From Lentzea xinjiangensis (GTDB lineage Bacteria > Actinomycetota > Actinomycetes > Mycobacteriales > Pseudonocardiaceae), in contig NZ_FOFR01000007.1 in NCBI RefSeq assembly GCF_900110955.1, forward strand, positions 204,859 through 268,858: 64,000 bases of DNA, in the 5' to 3' direction. A model generated the notes under the pieces. It saw nothing but the letters and a program-made list of their open reading frames with translations. It was not told the DNA's origin and did no database searches. Position numbers and translations under genes: made by a program. Position 1 is the first letter of the stretch, and each line of letters begins with the position of its first letter. Positions 38,959-46,470 of the stretch are shown piece by piece.

Positions 38959-39715
38959 AGCCGAACCGCGCGAGGTGGTGCCACAGGTGCTTGACCACCT
39001 GTGGCGGCGCTGCGGCCCGGTCGAGCGCGGCGGGGTCGATGATCCCGTCGCGAGCGATCGCCAGTCCCAGTTCGACGGACTCGGGTGTGCGGTAACCGGC
39101 GTGGCGCAGCAGGTCCCGCGTGGACAGCCGGAAACCGGGGTGCCGTTCGACCGGGCGCGGCAGCCGCACCTCGGGGAAGCTCGGGTCGAGCACGACCGCT
39201 TCCACGTCGTCCCACGTGACCGGGCCGTGGACGTGGGCCTCGATGTAGTTGTCCAGCGGGTCGCGGTCGTCGGCGTCGGCGAGCTCGATCAGCGCGAACC
39301 GCCGCGCGGTGCCGAAGTCGACCGGCTCGAAGACGCTGTCGGGGTAGCAGAACGTGGTGCGGTCCAGGACCGCTTCGGTGAGCCGCAGGTGTGCCGAGCC
39401 GAACCGCGGCGCGCCTCCCCGGGGCAGCCGGCGGTGGTTGAGCGCGCCGTACTTGGGCCTGTCGGCGGGGTCGGCGTCGTCGTAGGCGCCGCCGAAGAGC
39501 CGGCTCTCCCACTCCCAGCGGGCGCCGCCGGGGTGGGCGGTCAGGCCACCGTTGCCGGTGCCGGTCTCGAACTGCGAGCGGTAGACGCCGTCGCGGGCCA
39601 GGCTCTCCAGCACTCCCCCGCCGGGGTGGAAGTTGATCGTCACGCGCAGGTCGCGCGGCAGCGGGCCGCCGCGCGACCTGCGCGTGACGTGCTCGATGGC
39701 CCGTTCACAGCTCAC
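38912..39715 (-). CDS. DUF3626-domain protein
   Basis: 267 residues. DGVYRSQFETGTGNGGLTAHPGG, WEWESRLFGGAYDDA, RPKYGALNHRRLP and PRFGSAHLRLTE form the DUF3626 core. The RSQFETG and FGGAYD motifs suggest an ADP-ribosyltransferase-like or nuclease-like fold, but I cannot support an activity. GTG 39715 overlaps the upstream acetyltransferase by 11 bp. The C-terminal 15 residues are antisense to the end of the beta-helix gene. A perfect 22-bp hairpin lies within the first 25 codons. Confidence 0.85.
   Translation of the reverse strand: MSCERAIEHVTRRSRGGPLPRDLRVTINFHPGGGVLESLARDGVYRSQFETGTGNGGLTAHPGGARWEWESRLFGGAYDDADPADRPKYGALNHRRLPRGGAPRFGSAHLRLTEAVLDRTTFCYPDSVFEPVDFGTARRFALIELADADDRDPLDNYIEAHVHGPVTWDDVEAVVLDPSFPEVRLPRPVERHPGFRLSTRDLLRHAGYRTPESVELGLAIARDGIIDPAALDRAAAPPQVVKHLWHHLARFGFSCPGSRGSAGSAPR
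39638..39689. repeat. Perfect 22-bp inverted repeat inside the DUF3626 coding region
   Basis: CGTCACGCGCAGGTCGCGCG and the following two bases (39638-39659) are exactly repeated in inverse at 39668-39689, with an 8-nt loop. It codes residues of the segment HVTRRSRGG...PRDLRVT, near the 5' end of the reverse-strand gene. Such a stem in the early coding region could slow or attenuate expression of DUF3626 after the acetyltransferase. Confidence 0.8.
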
Positions 39716-40244
39716 GGATCACCCGGCACGGGTTGCCGGCCGCGAGCACGCGCGGCGGGATGTCGCGGGTCACGACGCTGCCCGCGCCGATCACCGCGTT
39801 GTCTCCGACGGTCACGCCCGCGCAGACGATGACGCCGCCACCGAGCCACACGTTGTCGCCGATGGTGATGGGTGCGGCGGTCTCGAACCGCTGCCGCCGC
39901 GCCTCGTGGTCCTCGATGGGGTGCAGGGCGGTGAGCAACTGCGCGCGGGGGCCGATGGAGACGTCGTCGCCGATGGTGATCGTGGCGCAGTCCATGAGGA
40001 TGGCGTCGTAGTTGAGGAAGCTGTTGGCGCCCAGGTGGATCTGGTAGCCGTAGTCGCACTGCAGCCGCGGCATGACCCACGAGCCCTCGCCGATCGAGCC
40101 GAAGAGCCGCTTCAGGACCTCGCCGTCGCGGGTGGCGTTGAACTCGTCCAGGAGCTGCTGGGCGTGGCGGCGCTCGGCGACCAGCTCGGGGTCGGAGTCC
40201 TTGTACAGCAAGCCGGTCATCATCTTCTGCTTCTCGGTGATCAT
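39705..40244 (-). CDS. Maltose/galactoside O-acetyltransferase-type enzyme (LbH fold)
   Basis: 179 residues. The N-terminal MAT domain is at about 5-55 (MMTGLLYKDSDPELVAERRHAQQLLDEFNAT). Hexapeptide repeats follow: GANSFLNYDAILMDCATITIGDDVSIGPRAQLLTALHP (with the catalytic-site His) and TIGDNVWLGGGVIVCAGVTVGDNAVIGAGSVVTRDIPPRVLAAGNPCRVIREL. It acetylates sugars from acetyl-CoA. The ATG overlaps the stop of the SWIM gene (4 bp), so the order SNF2, SWIM, acetyltransferase, DUF3626 runs as one operon. Confidence 0.93.
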   Translation of the reverse strand: MITEKQKMMTGLLYKDSDPELVAERRHAQQLLDEFNATRDGEVLKRLFGSIGEGSWVMPRLQCDYGYQIHLGANSFLNYDAILMDCATITIGDDVSIGPRAQLLTALHPIEDHEARRQRFETAAPITIGDNVWLGGGVIVCAGVTVGDNAVIGAGSVVTRDIPPRVLAAGNPCRVIREL

Positions 40245-40999
40245 CCTTCGAGAGTGCCCGAGCGCAGCAGCGCGCGGGCCCGCTTCGCGGCGGTCTCCAT
40301 CAGCTCGGTGAGGTCCGCGGCGCTGAACCCCGGCGGCGGCTCGACCGCGAGCACCACAGGTGTGGTGGTCGGGATGGCTGGTTTCGGAGGGAGCTGACCT
40401 GCGGTTTCGGCCGAAACCACCACAGGTGTTCTGGTGCCGACGGGGCCGGCGACGCGGCGGGTGAGCGCGTCCAGGAGTTGCTGTTCCGGTTGTCCCCTGA
40501 GCAGCAGGAGCACGAACGGGTCGGCGTCGAGCAGCCAGCCGACCTGGAAGGCGAGCGCGGCCGCGTGCCGGCAGGGCAGCTCCCAGCCGTCGCAGTCGCA
40601 GTGCGGTTCCAGCTCGCCGACGCCGGGCAGCAGGTCCACACCGGACTCCTCGGCGGCGTCGGCGAGGTCGCGCGGCATGTCGTTGGCCAGCAGGGCGGCG
40701 ATGTGCTCCGGCCGCTCGGCGACGCGGTCGAGGAACCGTCCCCAGTGGACCTCGCTGAGCAGCGGGACCTCCACCGAGGTGCTGTGGACGGTGCCGTCGC
40801 CGTGGACCTGGGCGTGCAGGCGTCCCGGGCTCACGGTGATCGGGCCGACGACGCCGGCGTGGGCGTAGCGGCGGCCCAGGCGCAGCAGGGAGGTGTCGAG
40901 CGCGGTGTCCTCCAGCGCCCTGACCCAGGCCTTGCCCCACCAGCTCGTGGGGACGCGGCGGGTCACCTTGGGGAACGCGGCGAACCCGCGTGCGGTCAT
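40241..40999 (-). CDS. SWIM zinc-finger protein
   Basis: 252 residues. The SWIM motif is Cys134-Asp-Cys136 through Cys143-Arg-His145 (HCDCDGWELPCRH). The N-terminus (FPKVTRRVPTSWWGKAWVRALED) is typical of SWIM proteins paired with SNF2 helicases. Codons 183-225 hold palindromic and repeated DNA (GGTTTCGG-CCGAAACC at 40403-40418; CACCACAGGTGT twice). ATG 40999 overlaps the SNF2 stop, so the pair is coupled. A DNA or RNA handling role with SNF2 is inferred. Confidence 0.92.
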   Translation of the reverse strand: MTARGFAAFPKVTRRVPTSWWGKAWVRALEDTALDTSLLRLGRRYAHAGVVGPITVSPGRLHAQVHGDGTVHSTSVEVPLLSEVHWGRFLDRVAERPEHIAALLANDMPRDLADAAEESGVDLLPGVGELEPHCDCDGWELPCRHAAALAFQVGWLLDADPFVLLLLRGQPEQQLLDALTRRVAGPVGTRTPVVVSAETAGQLPPKPAIPTTTPVVLAVEPPPGFSAADLTELMETAAKRARALLRSGTLEG

Positions 41000-43317
41000 G
41001 GCGTGCTCCTGAGCCGGACGAGTTCGGCGAGCTCGGCGTCGGTGAGCTCGGTGAGGGCGGCGTCGCCGCCGTGCAGGACGGCGTCGGCGAGGTCGCGCTT
41101 GTCCTGCAGCAGCGCGGCGACGCGTTCCTCGACGGTGCCTTCGGTGACGAGCTTGTGCACCTGCACGGGCCGGGTCTGGCCGATGCGGTGGGCGCGGTCG
41201 GTGGCCTGGTCCTCGACGGCGGGGTTCCACCAGCGGTCGAAGTGGATGACGTGGTCGGCCCTGGTGAGGTTGAGGCCGGTGCCGGCGGCCTTGAGGGAGA
41301 GCAGGAAGATCGGCGCGCGGCCCTGCTGGAAGTCGTCGACCATCTGCTCGCGCCGGTGCACCGGCGTGCCGCCGTGCAGGAACAGGGTGGGCTGCTCGAG
41401 GTGGCGGTGCAGGAGCCTGGCCATGGCGACGTACTGGGTGAAGATCAGCACCGAGCCGTCCTCGGCGAGGATCGTGCCGAGCAGCTCGTCGAGCAGCTCC
41501 AGCTTGCCGGAGGTGCCGCGCAGGGTGTCGTGGCCGAGGTAGTGCGACGGGTGGTTGCAGATCTGCTTGAGGCCGGTCAGCAGACCGAGCACGAGGCCGC
41601 GGCGGGCCATGCCGTCGCTGCGCGCGATCCGGTCGAGGGTCTCCCTGGTCAGCGCCTCGTACAGCGCCGCCTGCTCGGTGGTGAGCGGGACGGGCAGGTC
41701 GGTCTCGGTCTTGGCGGGCAGTTCGGGGGCGACGCCGGGGTCGGACTTGCGGCGGCGCAGCAGGAACGGCTTGACGACCTTGGCGAGCGTGTCGTCGGGT
41801 TCGGGCCAGCGGGCGCGGAACGCGCGGTGGGTGCCGAGCAGGCCGGGGGTCGTCCAGTCCAGGATGGACCACAGCTCCGACAGCGAGTTCTCCACCGGCG
41901 TGCCGGACAGCGCGACGCGTGCCGCCGCGGGGATGCCGCGCAGTGCGGTGGCGGTGCCGGACCGCGGGTTCTTGACGTGCTGCGCCTCGTCGGCGACGAC
42001 CATGCCCCACCGGTGCTGCCGCAGGGTGCCGGCGTCCATGCGCATGGTGCCGTAGGTGGTGAGGACGATGCCCTCGGTCGCGAGCGTCCGGTGTGGACCG
42101 TGGTAGCGGGTCACCGGTGTGCCGGGGGCGAAGCGGTGGATCTCGCGTTCCCAGTTGCCCAGCAGCGAGGCCGGGCAGACGACGAGCGTGGGGTGCTCGT
42201 GGTCGCGGTGCAGGTGCAGGGCGATGAGGGTGATGGTCTTGCCCAGGCCCATGTCGTCGGCGAGGCAGGCGCCCAGGCCCAGGCCGGTCAGGTGGGCGAG
42301 CCAGCGCAGGCCGTGCAGCTGGTAGTCGCGCAGCTGTGCCCGCAGCCCCGGCGGCGGGGGGATCCGCGGGATGGTGGTGATGGTGGCGGCGAGGTCGTGC
42401 GGGGCGACGGCGACGTGCTCGCCGTCGACGACCGCGGACCCGGTGAGGGCGGCGGTGACGGCCTGCACGGCGGTGATGGGGGCGAGCTGCTGCCGGGCCT
42501 TGCGCTTGAGGCGGGGGTCGACGAGGACCCACCGGTCGCGCAGCCGCACGACCGGGCGGCTGGCTTCGGCGATGAGGTCCATCTCGGCGTCGGTGAGGAC
42601 GTCGGAGCCCAGGGCGAGCCGCCAGGAGAAGGTGAGCAGGTCCCCGGCGGCGAACCGGCCGGTGTGCTCGCCGATGACGGCCTGCGCGGTGAGCGTGGTG
42701 GCGAGGTCCTTGGGCCAGTGGACCTCGATGCCGGTGTCGAGGAGCTCGGCGACCTCGTCGTCGGTGAGCTCGGCCTGGTCGAGCAGGCGTTGCAGCGGTG
42801 GCCAGCCGATGCGGCCGATCGCGCGGATGGCGTCGAGCTCGCGGCCGGAGCCGCGGACGTCGCGCGGGTGGGGGTCGGTGACGGCGCGGACCTGGACGAT
42901 GGCGCGGAACCGCAGGTCGTCGGTCGTCTCGACGCGCAGCGAGAGCGTGATCTGCTCGTCGGCCCACGCCTTGAGACCGGGGACCTGCTGGGGTTCGGTG
43001 CTCGCGAAGGGGCCGTGCCCGCCCCGGGGCAGCGCGTCGGCGACGGCGTCGAGGAACTCGCGGAGCAGGTCGTAGTCGCCGTGCGCGGCGAGGCGGCGCA
43101 GGTGCAGCTCGTCGGCGTGGTCGAGCGGCCCGACGCGCCAGGTGTCGTGGCCGGCGGCCGTCACGCCGGGCACGATCCGGCCGCGGGCGACGAACGCGAG
43201 GGCGGTCGCGGCGGCCACCGCCCAGTAGTCGTCGCCGGGCAGCACCTCCGGCAAGGCGTCGAGCAGGGGTTTTCCGTTGAGGTGGCCGAGTCTGGGTGGA
43301 TCCGCCGACACGAACAT
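40996..43317 (-). CDS. SNF2/RapA-family DEAD/DEAH helicase-like ATPase
   Basis: 773 residues. The N-terminal bacterial SNF2-specific region (about 1-320) is followed by the ATPase: motif I DMGLGKT at 355-361, motif II DEAQ, motif III SGTP, and in the C-terminal lobe LSLKAAGTGLNL and QATDRAHRIGQ (motif VI). All key residues are intact. ATG 43317 is divergent from a TetR, with a perfect CCGTA-N5-TACGG operator between. It is coupled to the SWIM gene. It may remodel DNA-protein or RNA polymerase complexes, by analogy with RapA. Confidence 0.94.
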   Translation of the reverse strand: MFVSADPPRLGHLNGKPLLDALPEVLPGDDYWAVAAATALAFVARGRIVPGVTAAGHDTWRVGPLDHADELHLRRLAAHGDYDLLREFLDAVADALPRGGHGPFASTEPQQVPGLKAWADEQITLSLRVETTDDLRFRAIVQVRAVTDPHPRDVRGSGRELDAIRAIGRIGWPPLQRLLDQAELTDDEVAELLDTGIEVHWPKDLATTLTAQAVIGEHTGRFAAGDLLTFSWRLALGSDVLTDAEMDLIAEASRPVVRLRDRWVLVDPRLKRKARQQLAPITAVQAVTAALTGSAVVDGEHVAVAPHDLAATITTIPRIPPPPGLRAQLRDYQLHGLRWLAHLTGLGLGACLADDMGLGKTITLIALHLHRDHEHPTLVVCPASLLGNWEREIHRFAPGTPVTRYHGPHRTLATEGIVLTTYGTMRMDAGTLRQHRWGMVVADEAQHVKNPRSGTATALRGIPAAARVALSGTPVENSLSELWSILDWTTPGLLGTHRAFRARWPEPDDTLAKVVKPFLLRRRKSDPGVAPELPAKTETDLPVPLTTEQAALYEALTRETLDRIARSDGMARRGLVLGLLTGLKQICNHPSHYLGHDTLRGTSGKLELLDELLGTILAEDGSVLIFTQYVAMARLLHRHLEQPTLFLHGGTPVHRREQMVDDFQQGRAPIFLLSLKAAGTGLNLTRADHVIHFDRWWNPAVEDQATDRAHRIGQTRPVQVHKLVTEGTVEERVAALLQDKRDLADAVLHGGDAALTELTDAELAELVRLRSTP

Positions 43318-43322
43318 ATTCT

Positions 43323-43343
43323 GTACCGTACACCATACGGTAC
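43323..43343. promoter_or_regulatory. TetR operator between SNF2 and tetR
   Basis: GTACCGTA (43323-43330), CACCA, TACGGTAC (43336-43343), perfect 8-bp arms. It abuts the TAGGGT -10 box of the TetR gene (43346-43351) and lies 6 bp from the SNF2 start. It has the same spacing and core as the site at 28410-28430. Confidence 0.75.
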
Positions 43344-43357
43344 GGTAGGGTCCGGTC

Positions 43358-44113
43358 GTGATCGAACACACGGGCAGCGGTGACCCGGCGCGGACGCTGG
43401 CGTTGCTGTGGCGCACCCAGGAGCGCGTGTCGCGCAAGGGCAAGCCGGACCTCAGCGTCGACCGGATCGTGCGGGCGGGCATCGCCCTGGCCGACGCGGA
43501 CGGGCTCAAGGCGTTGTCGATGCGCCGCGTGGCCGAGGCGCTGGGCGTGGGGACGATGTCGCTCTACACCTACGTGCCGGGCAAGGGCGAGCTGGTCGAC
43601 GTCATGGTCGACACGGTGCAGGCCGCGACGGGCCGCACCGCCGCCGGCGGCTGGCGCGAGCACCTGGTGTACGTGGCGCGGGAGAACCTGGCGCTGTACC
43701 GGCGGCACCCGTGGCTGCTGCAGGTGGCGCCGTCGCGGACGGTGCTGGGTCCGCAGGTGGCGGCGAAGTACGACTTCGAGCTGCGCGGGCTGGACGGCGT
43801 GGGCCTGTCGGACGTGGAGATGGACTCGGTGCTCAACCTGGTGCTCGGGCACGTGCAGAACTCGGCGCGCGGCCTGACCGCGGCGGCGGTGACCGAGCAG
43901 GAGACGGGCTTGACCGACCAGCAGTGGTGGGACGCGGCGGCGCCGGTGCTGATGACGGTGTTCGACCCGGCCCGCTACCCGGTGGCCGCGCGCGTGGGCG
44001 GGGCCGTGGGGCAGGCGCACCACAGCGCCTACAGCCCGGAGCACTCGTTCGAGTTCGGTCTGGAGGTGATCCTGGACGGCGTCGGGCGGCTGATCGGGTC
44101 GCGCAGCGCGTAA
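43358..44113 (+). CDS. TetR-family regulator of SNF2/SWIM
   Basis: 251 residues. GDPARTLALLWRTQERVSRKG precedes the HTH at about 33-78 (SVDRIVRAGIALADADGLKALSMRRVAEALGVGTMSLYTYVPGKGELVDVM). The TetR_C domain ends FEFGLEVILDGVGRLIG. It is a paralogue of the TetR at 27642-28397. GTG 43358 lies 6 nt after TAGGGT, so it is probably leaderless. It is divergent from the SNF2 helicase and probably represses it, an unusual target for this regulator class. Confidence 0.92.
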   Translation: MIEHTGSGDPARTLALLWRTQERVSRKGKPDLSVDRIVRAGIALADADGLKALSMRRVAEALGVGTMSLYTYVPGKGELVDVMVDTVQAATGRTAAGGWREHLVYVARENLALYRRHPWLLQVAPSRTVLGPQVAAKYDFELRGLDGVGLSDVEMDSVLNLVLGHVQNSARGLTAAAVTEQETGLTDQQWWDAAAPVLMTVFDPARYPVAARVGGAVGQAHHSAYSPEHSFEFGLEVILDGVGRLIGSRSA

Positions 44114-44232
44114 CGGCCTCGTGACGCCTCGCCAGATGCGTCGTTAATTCCCACGCGGTGTCCTCGGGGTGCCTACAGTTACGCCACGCCGATCAACTCG
44201 CCTCTGATCGACTCGCCTTGGGAGGCCCGCTC

Positions 44233-45474
44233 GTGGTGATCGACTCGCAGCCCCGGCAGGCGCTGGTGCGCCGGGTCACCGGTCTGGCGCGGTCGACCCC
44301 GGGCCGGTTGAGCCTGATCATCGTGGTGCTGGTGGTGGCGAGCCTGGCCAGCGGGTGGCTGTCGACGTGGAGCGTGAACCGGCAGGAGCGGGCGCTGCAG
44401 GACCTGGCGACCAGGTCGGAGCCCCTCGCGCACGCGGCCCAGGAGGTCTACCGGGCGTTGCAGGACGCCGACGCGACGGCGGCGAGCGCGTTCCTGTCGG
44501 GCGGGCTGGAACCGCCCCGGCTGCGGGAGCGCTACGAGGCGGACATCGCGCAGGCGCAGGCGGCGCTGTCGGTGGCGACGGCCTCCTCCCCCGACCTGAC
44601 GGCGACGCTCTCGGCGCAGCTTCCGGTCTACACGGGGCTGATCGAGACGGCGCGCTCGAACAACCGGCAGGGCTTCCCGGTGGGCGCGGCCTACCTGCGC
44701 GAGGCGTCGGGGCTGATGCGTACCCAGCTGCTGCCCGCGGCGCAGGAGCTGTACCGGGCGGAGACCGACCGGGTGGCGCGGGCGCAGGACGAGGCGGACT
44801 TCCCGGTGGTGCCGGTGCTGGTCGCGCTGGCGTTCGTGGTCGCGCTGGTGCTGGCGCAGCGGTACCTGACCCGCAGGACGAACCGGCTGCTCAACATCGG
44901 CCTGGTGGTGGCGACGGCGGCGGCGGTGCTGTCGCTGCTGTGGGTGACGTCGGCGTCGGTGCTGGTGATGCGCGACGTCGGGGACTCGCGCGAGGCCTCG
45001 CAGCAGGTCGACGTGCTGGCGCGGGCGCGGATCGCGACGCTGACGGCGCGGGGCGAGGAGACGCTGACGCTGGTCGCGCGCGGTGCCGGGCAGAACTACG
45101 AGAAGAACTTCGTCGAGGTCTCGCGCCGGCTGGAGGAGCAGCTCGAGCAGGCGCGGCGGCTGGGCGGCGGTGAGGCGGTCGAGCAGGCGGTGCGGCACTT
45201 CCGGCAGTGGCAGCAGGTGCACCAGCGCATCCGCGAGGCCGACGACGCGGGCCAGTACGCCGACGCGGTGGCGTTGATCGACAACCCCTACTTCGACTCG
45301 CTGGACCAGGACCTGGTGCGGGCGATCGGCGCGGCCCGCCAGGACTTCAGCGACGAGGTGGCGGTGGCGCGGACGGCGCTCGCGGGCACCGTGGTCGGGG
45401 TGATGGCGCTGGCGGTGCTCAGCGCGGTGGGATCGACGATGGGGTTGTGGCAGCGGCTCAAGGAGTACCGGTGA
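44233..45474 (+). CDS. glnX: GlnX-like transmembrane signalling protein
   Basis: 413 residues. A membrane helix at about 24-45 (LSLIIVVLVVASLASGWLSTW) is followed by an extracytoplasmic helical domain, helices at about 193-247 (VPVLVALAFVVALVLA; LLNIGLVVATAAAVLSLLWV), a second helical domain and a last helix near 383-405. This is the layout of GlnX, which in Mycobacterium and Corynebacterium relays amino-acid sensing by GlnH to the kinase PknG. GTG 44233 follows GGGAGG at 7 nt. The stop overlaps the glnH start. Confidence 0.88.
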   Translation: MVIDSQPRQALVRRVTGLARSTPGRLSLIIVVLVVASLASGWLSTWSVNRQERALQDLATRSEPLAHAAQEVYRALQDADATAASAFLSGGLEPPRLRERYEADIAQAQAALSVATASSPDLTATLSAQLPVYTGLIETARSNNRQGFPVGAAYLREASGLMRTQLLPAAQELYRAETDRVARAQDEADFPVVPVLVALAFVVALVLAQRYLTRRTNRLLNIGLVVATAAAVLSLLWVTSASVLVMRDVGDSREASQQVDVLARARIATLTARGEETLTLVARGAGQNYEKNFVEVSRRLEEQLEQARRLGGGEAVEQAVRHFRQWQQVHQRIREADDAGQYADAVALIDNPYFDSLDQDLVRAIGAARQDFSDEVAVARTALAGTVVGVMALAVLSAVGSTMGLWQRLKEYR

Positions 45475-46457
45475 GGCGACTGACGTCCACGCTGACCTCG
45501 GCGCTGGCGCCCGCGCTGGCGGTGGTCCTGCTCGTGCCGGCCTGCTCGCCGGGTCCGGCGCCGAGCCAGATCGTGCCCAGGAGCGCCCCGGCGCCGCAGC
45601 CGGCGAACGCGAGCACGGTCACCGCGGCGCCGAGCAGCGCCCCGGGACCGGCGCCGTCGTGCGACGCGACGGCGAGCCTGCGGCCGGGCCCGCTGCCGCC
45701 GCCGGGGCAGATGCCGGCGGGCTCGACCATGGAACGCATCCTGCAGCGCGGCCGGCTGATCGCCGGGGTGGACCAGAACTCGTACCTGATGGGGTTCCGC
45801 AACTCGTTCACCGGCGAGATCGAGGGCTTCGACGTCGACGTGGCGCGGCAGATCGCGAAGGCGATCTTCGGTGACGAGAAGAAGGTCCAGTTCAAGGTCG
45901 TCACCGCGGCGGAGCGGATCCCGATGCTGCAGCGCGGCGACGTCGACGTGGTGGCCAGGACGATGACCATCACCTGCGACCGGCTCGCCGACGTGGACTT
46001 CTCGCAGGTCTACTACCAGGCGGGGCAGCGGGTGCTGGTGCGCCGCAACTCCGGCATCACCGGCGTGGAGGGCCTCGGGGACAAGCGGGTGTGCGTGGCG
46101 TCGGGGTCGACGTCGCTGGGCAACGTGGTGAACCGGGCGCGCACCACGGTGAGCGTGCCGAACTGGACCGACTGCCTGGTGATGCTGCAGCAGGGGCAGG
46201 CGGACGCGATCTCCACCGACGACACGATCCTGGCCGGGCTGGCGGCGCAGGACCCGTACACCGAGGTGGTGGGGGCGCGGTTCACCGAGGAGCCCTACGG
46301 CGTCGGCGTGCCCAAGGGCCGGGAGGACCTGGTCCGGTTCGTCAACGGCGTGCTGGAGCGGATGCGCGGCGACGGCACGTGGCGCGGGATGTACCAGCGG
46401 TGGCTCGGCACGCTGGGCCCGGCACCGGCGCCGCCGGTCGCGCGTTATCGGGACTAG
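45471..46457 (+). CDS. glnH: GlnH: lipoprotein amino-acid sensor
   Basis: 328 residues. The lipobox VPAC gives lipidated Cys25, then a Pro/Ala-rich linker (about 26-75). The solute-binding type 3 domain follows (LIAGVDQNSYLMGFRNSFTGEIEGFDVDVARQIAKAIFG; QRGDVDVVARTMTITCDRLADVDFS; CVASGSTSLGNV). In mycobacteria GlnH binds Asp/Glu and signals through GlnX to PknG rather than serving transport; no permease or ATPase is present here either. GTG 45471 follows AGGAG at 5 nt and overlaps the glnX stop. Confidence 0.92.
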   Translation: MRRLTSTLTSALAPALAVVLLVPACSPGPAPSQIVPRSAPAPQPANASTVTAAPSSAPGPAPSCDATASLRPGPLPPPGQMPAGSTMERILQRGRLIAGVDQNSYLMGFRNSFTGEIEGFDVDVARQIAKAIFGDEKKVQFKVVTAAERIPMLQRGDVDVVARTMTITCDRLADVDFSQVYYQAGQRVLVRRNSGITGVEGLGDKRVCVASGSTSLGNVVNRARTTVSVPNWTDCLVMLQQGQADAISTDDTILAGLAAQDPYTEVVGARFTEEPYGVGVPKGREDLVRFVNGVLERMRGDGTWRGMYQRWLGTLGPAPAPPVARYRD

Positions 46458-46470
46458 GGAGGAGGCCGCG

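Noticed and set aside
40241..44044. Continuous reverse-strand frame of over 1200 codons
   Set aside because: Only its last 252 codons (SWIM protein) are real. The rest is out of frame with the clear SNF2 gene and antisense to the TetR.
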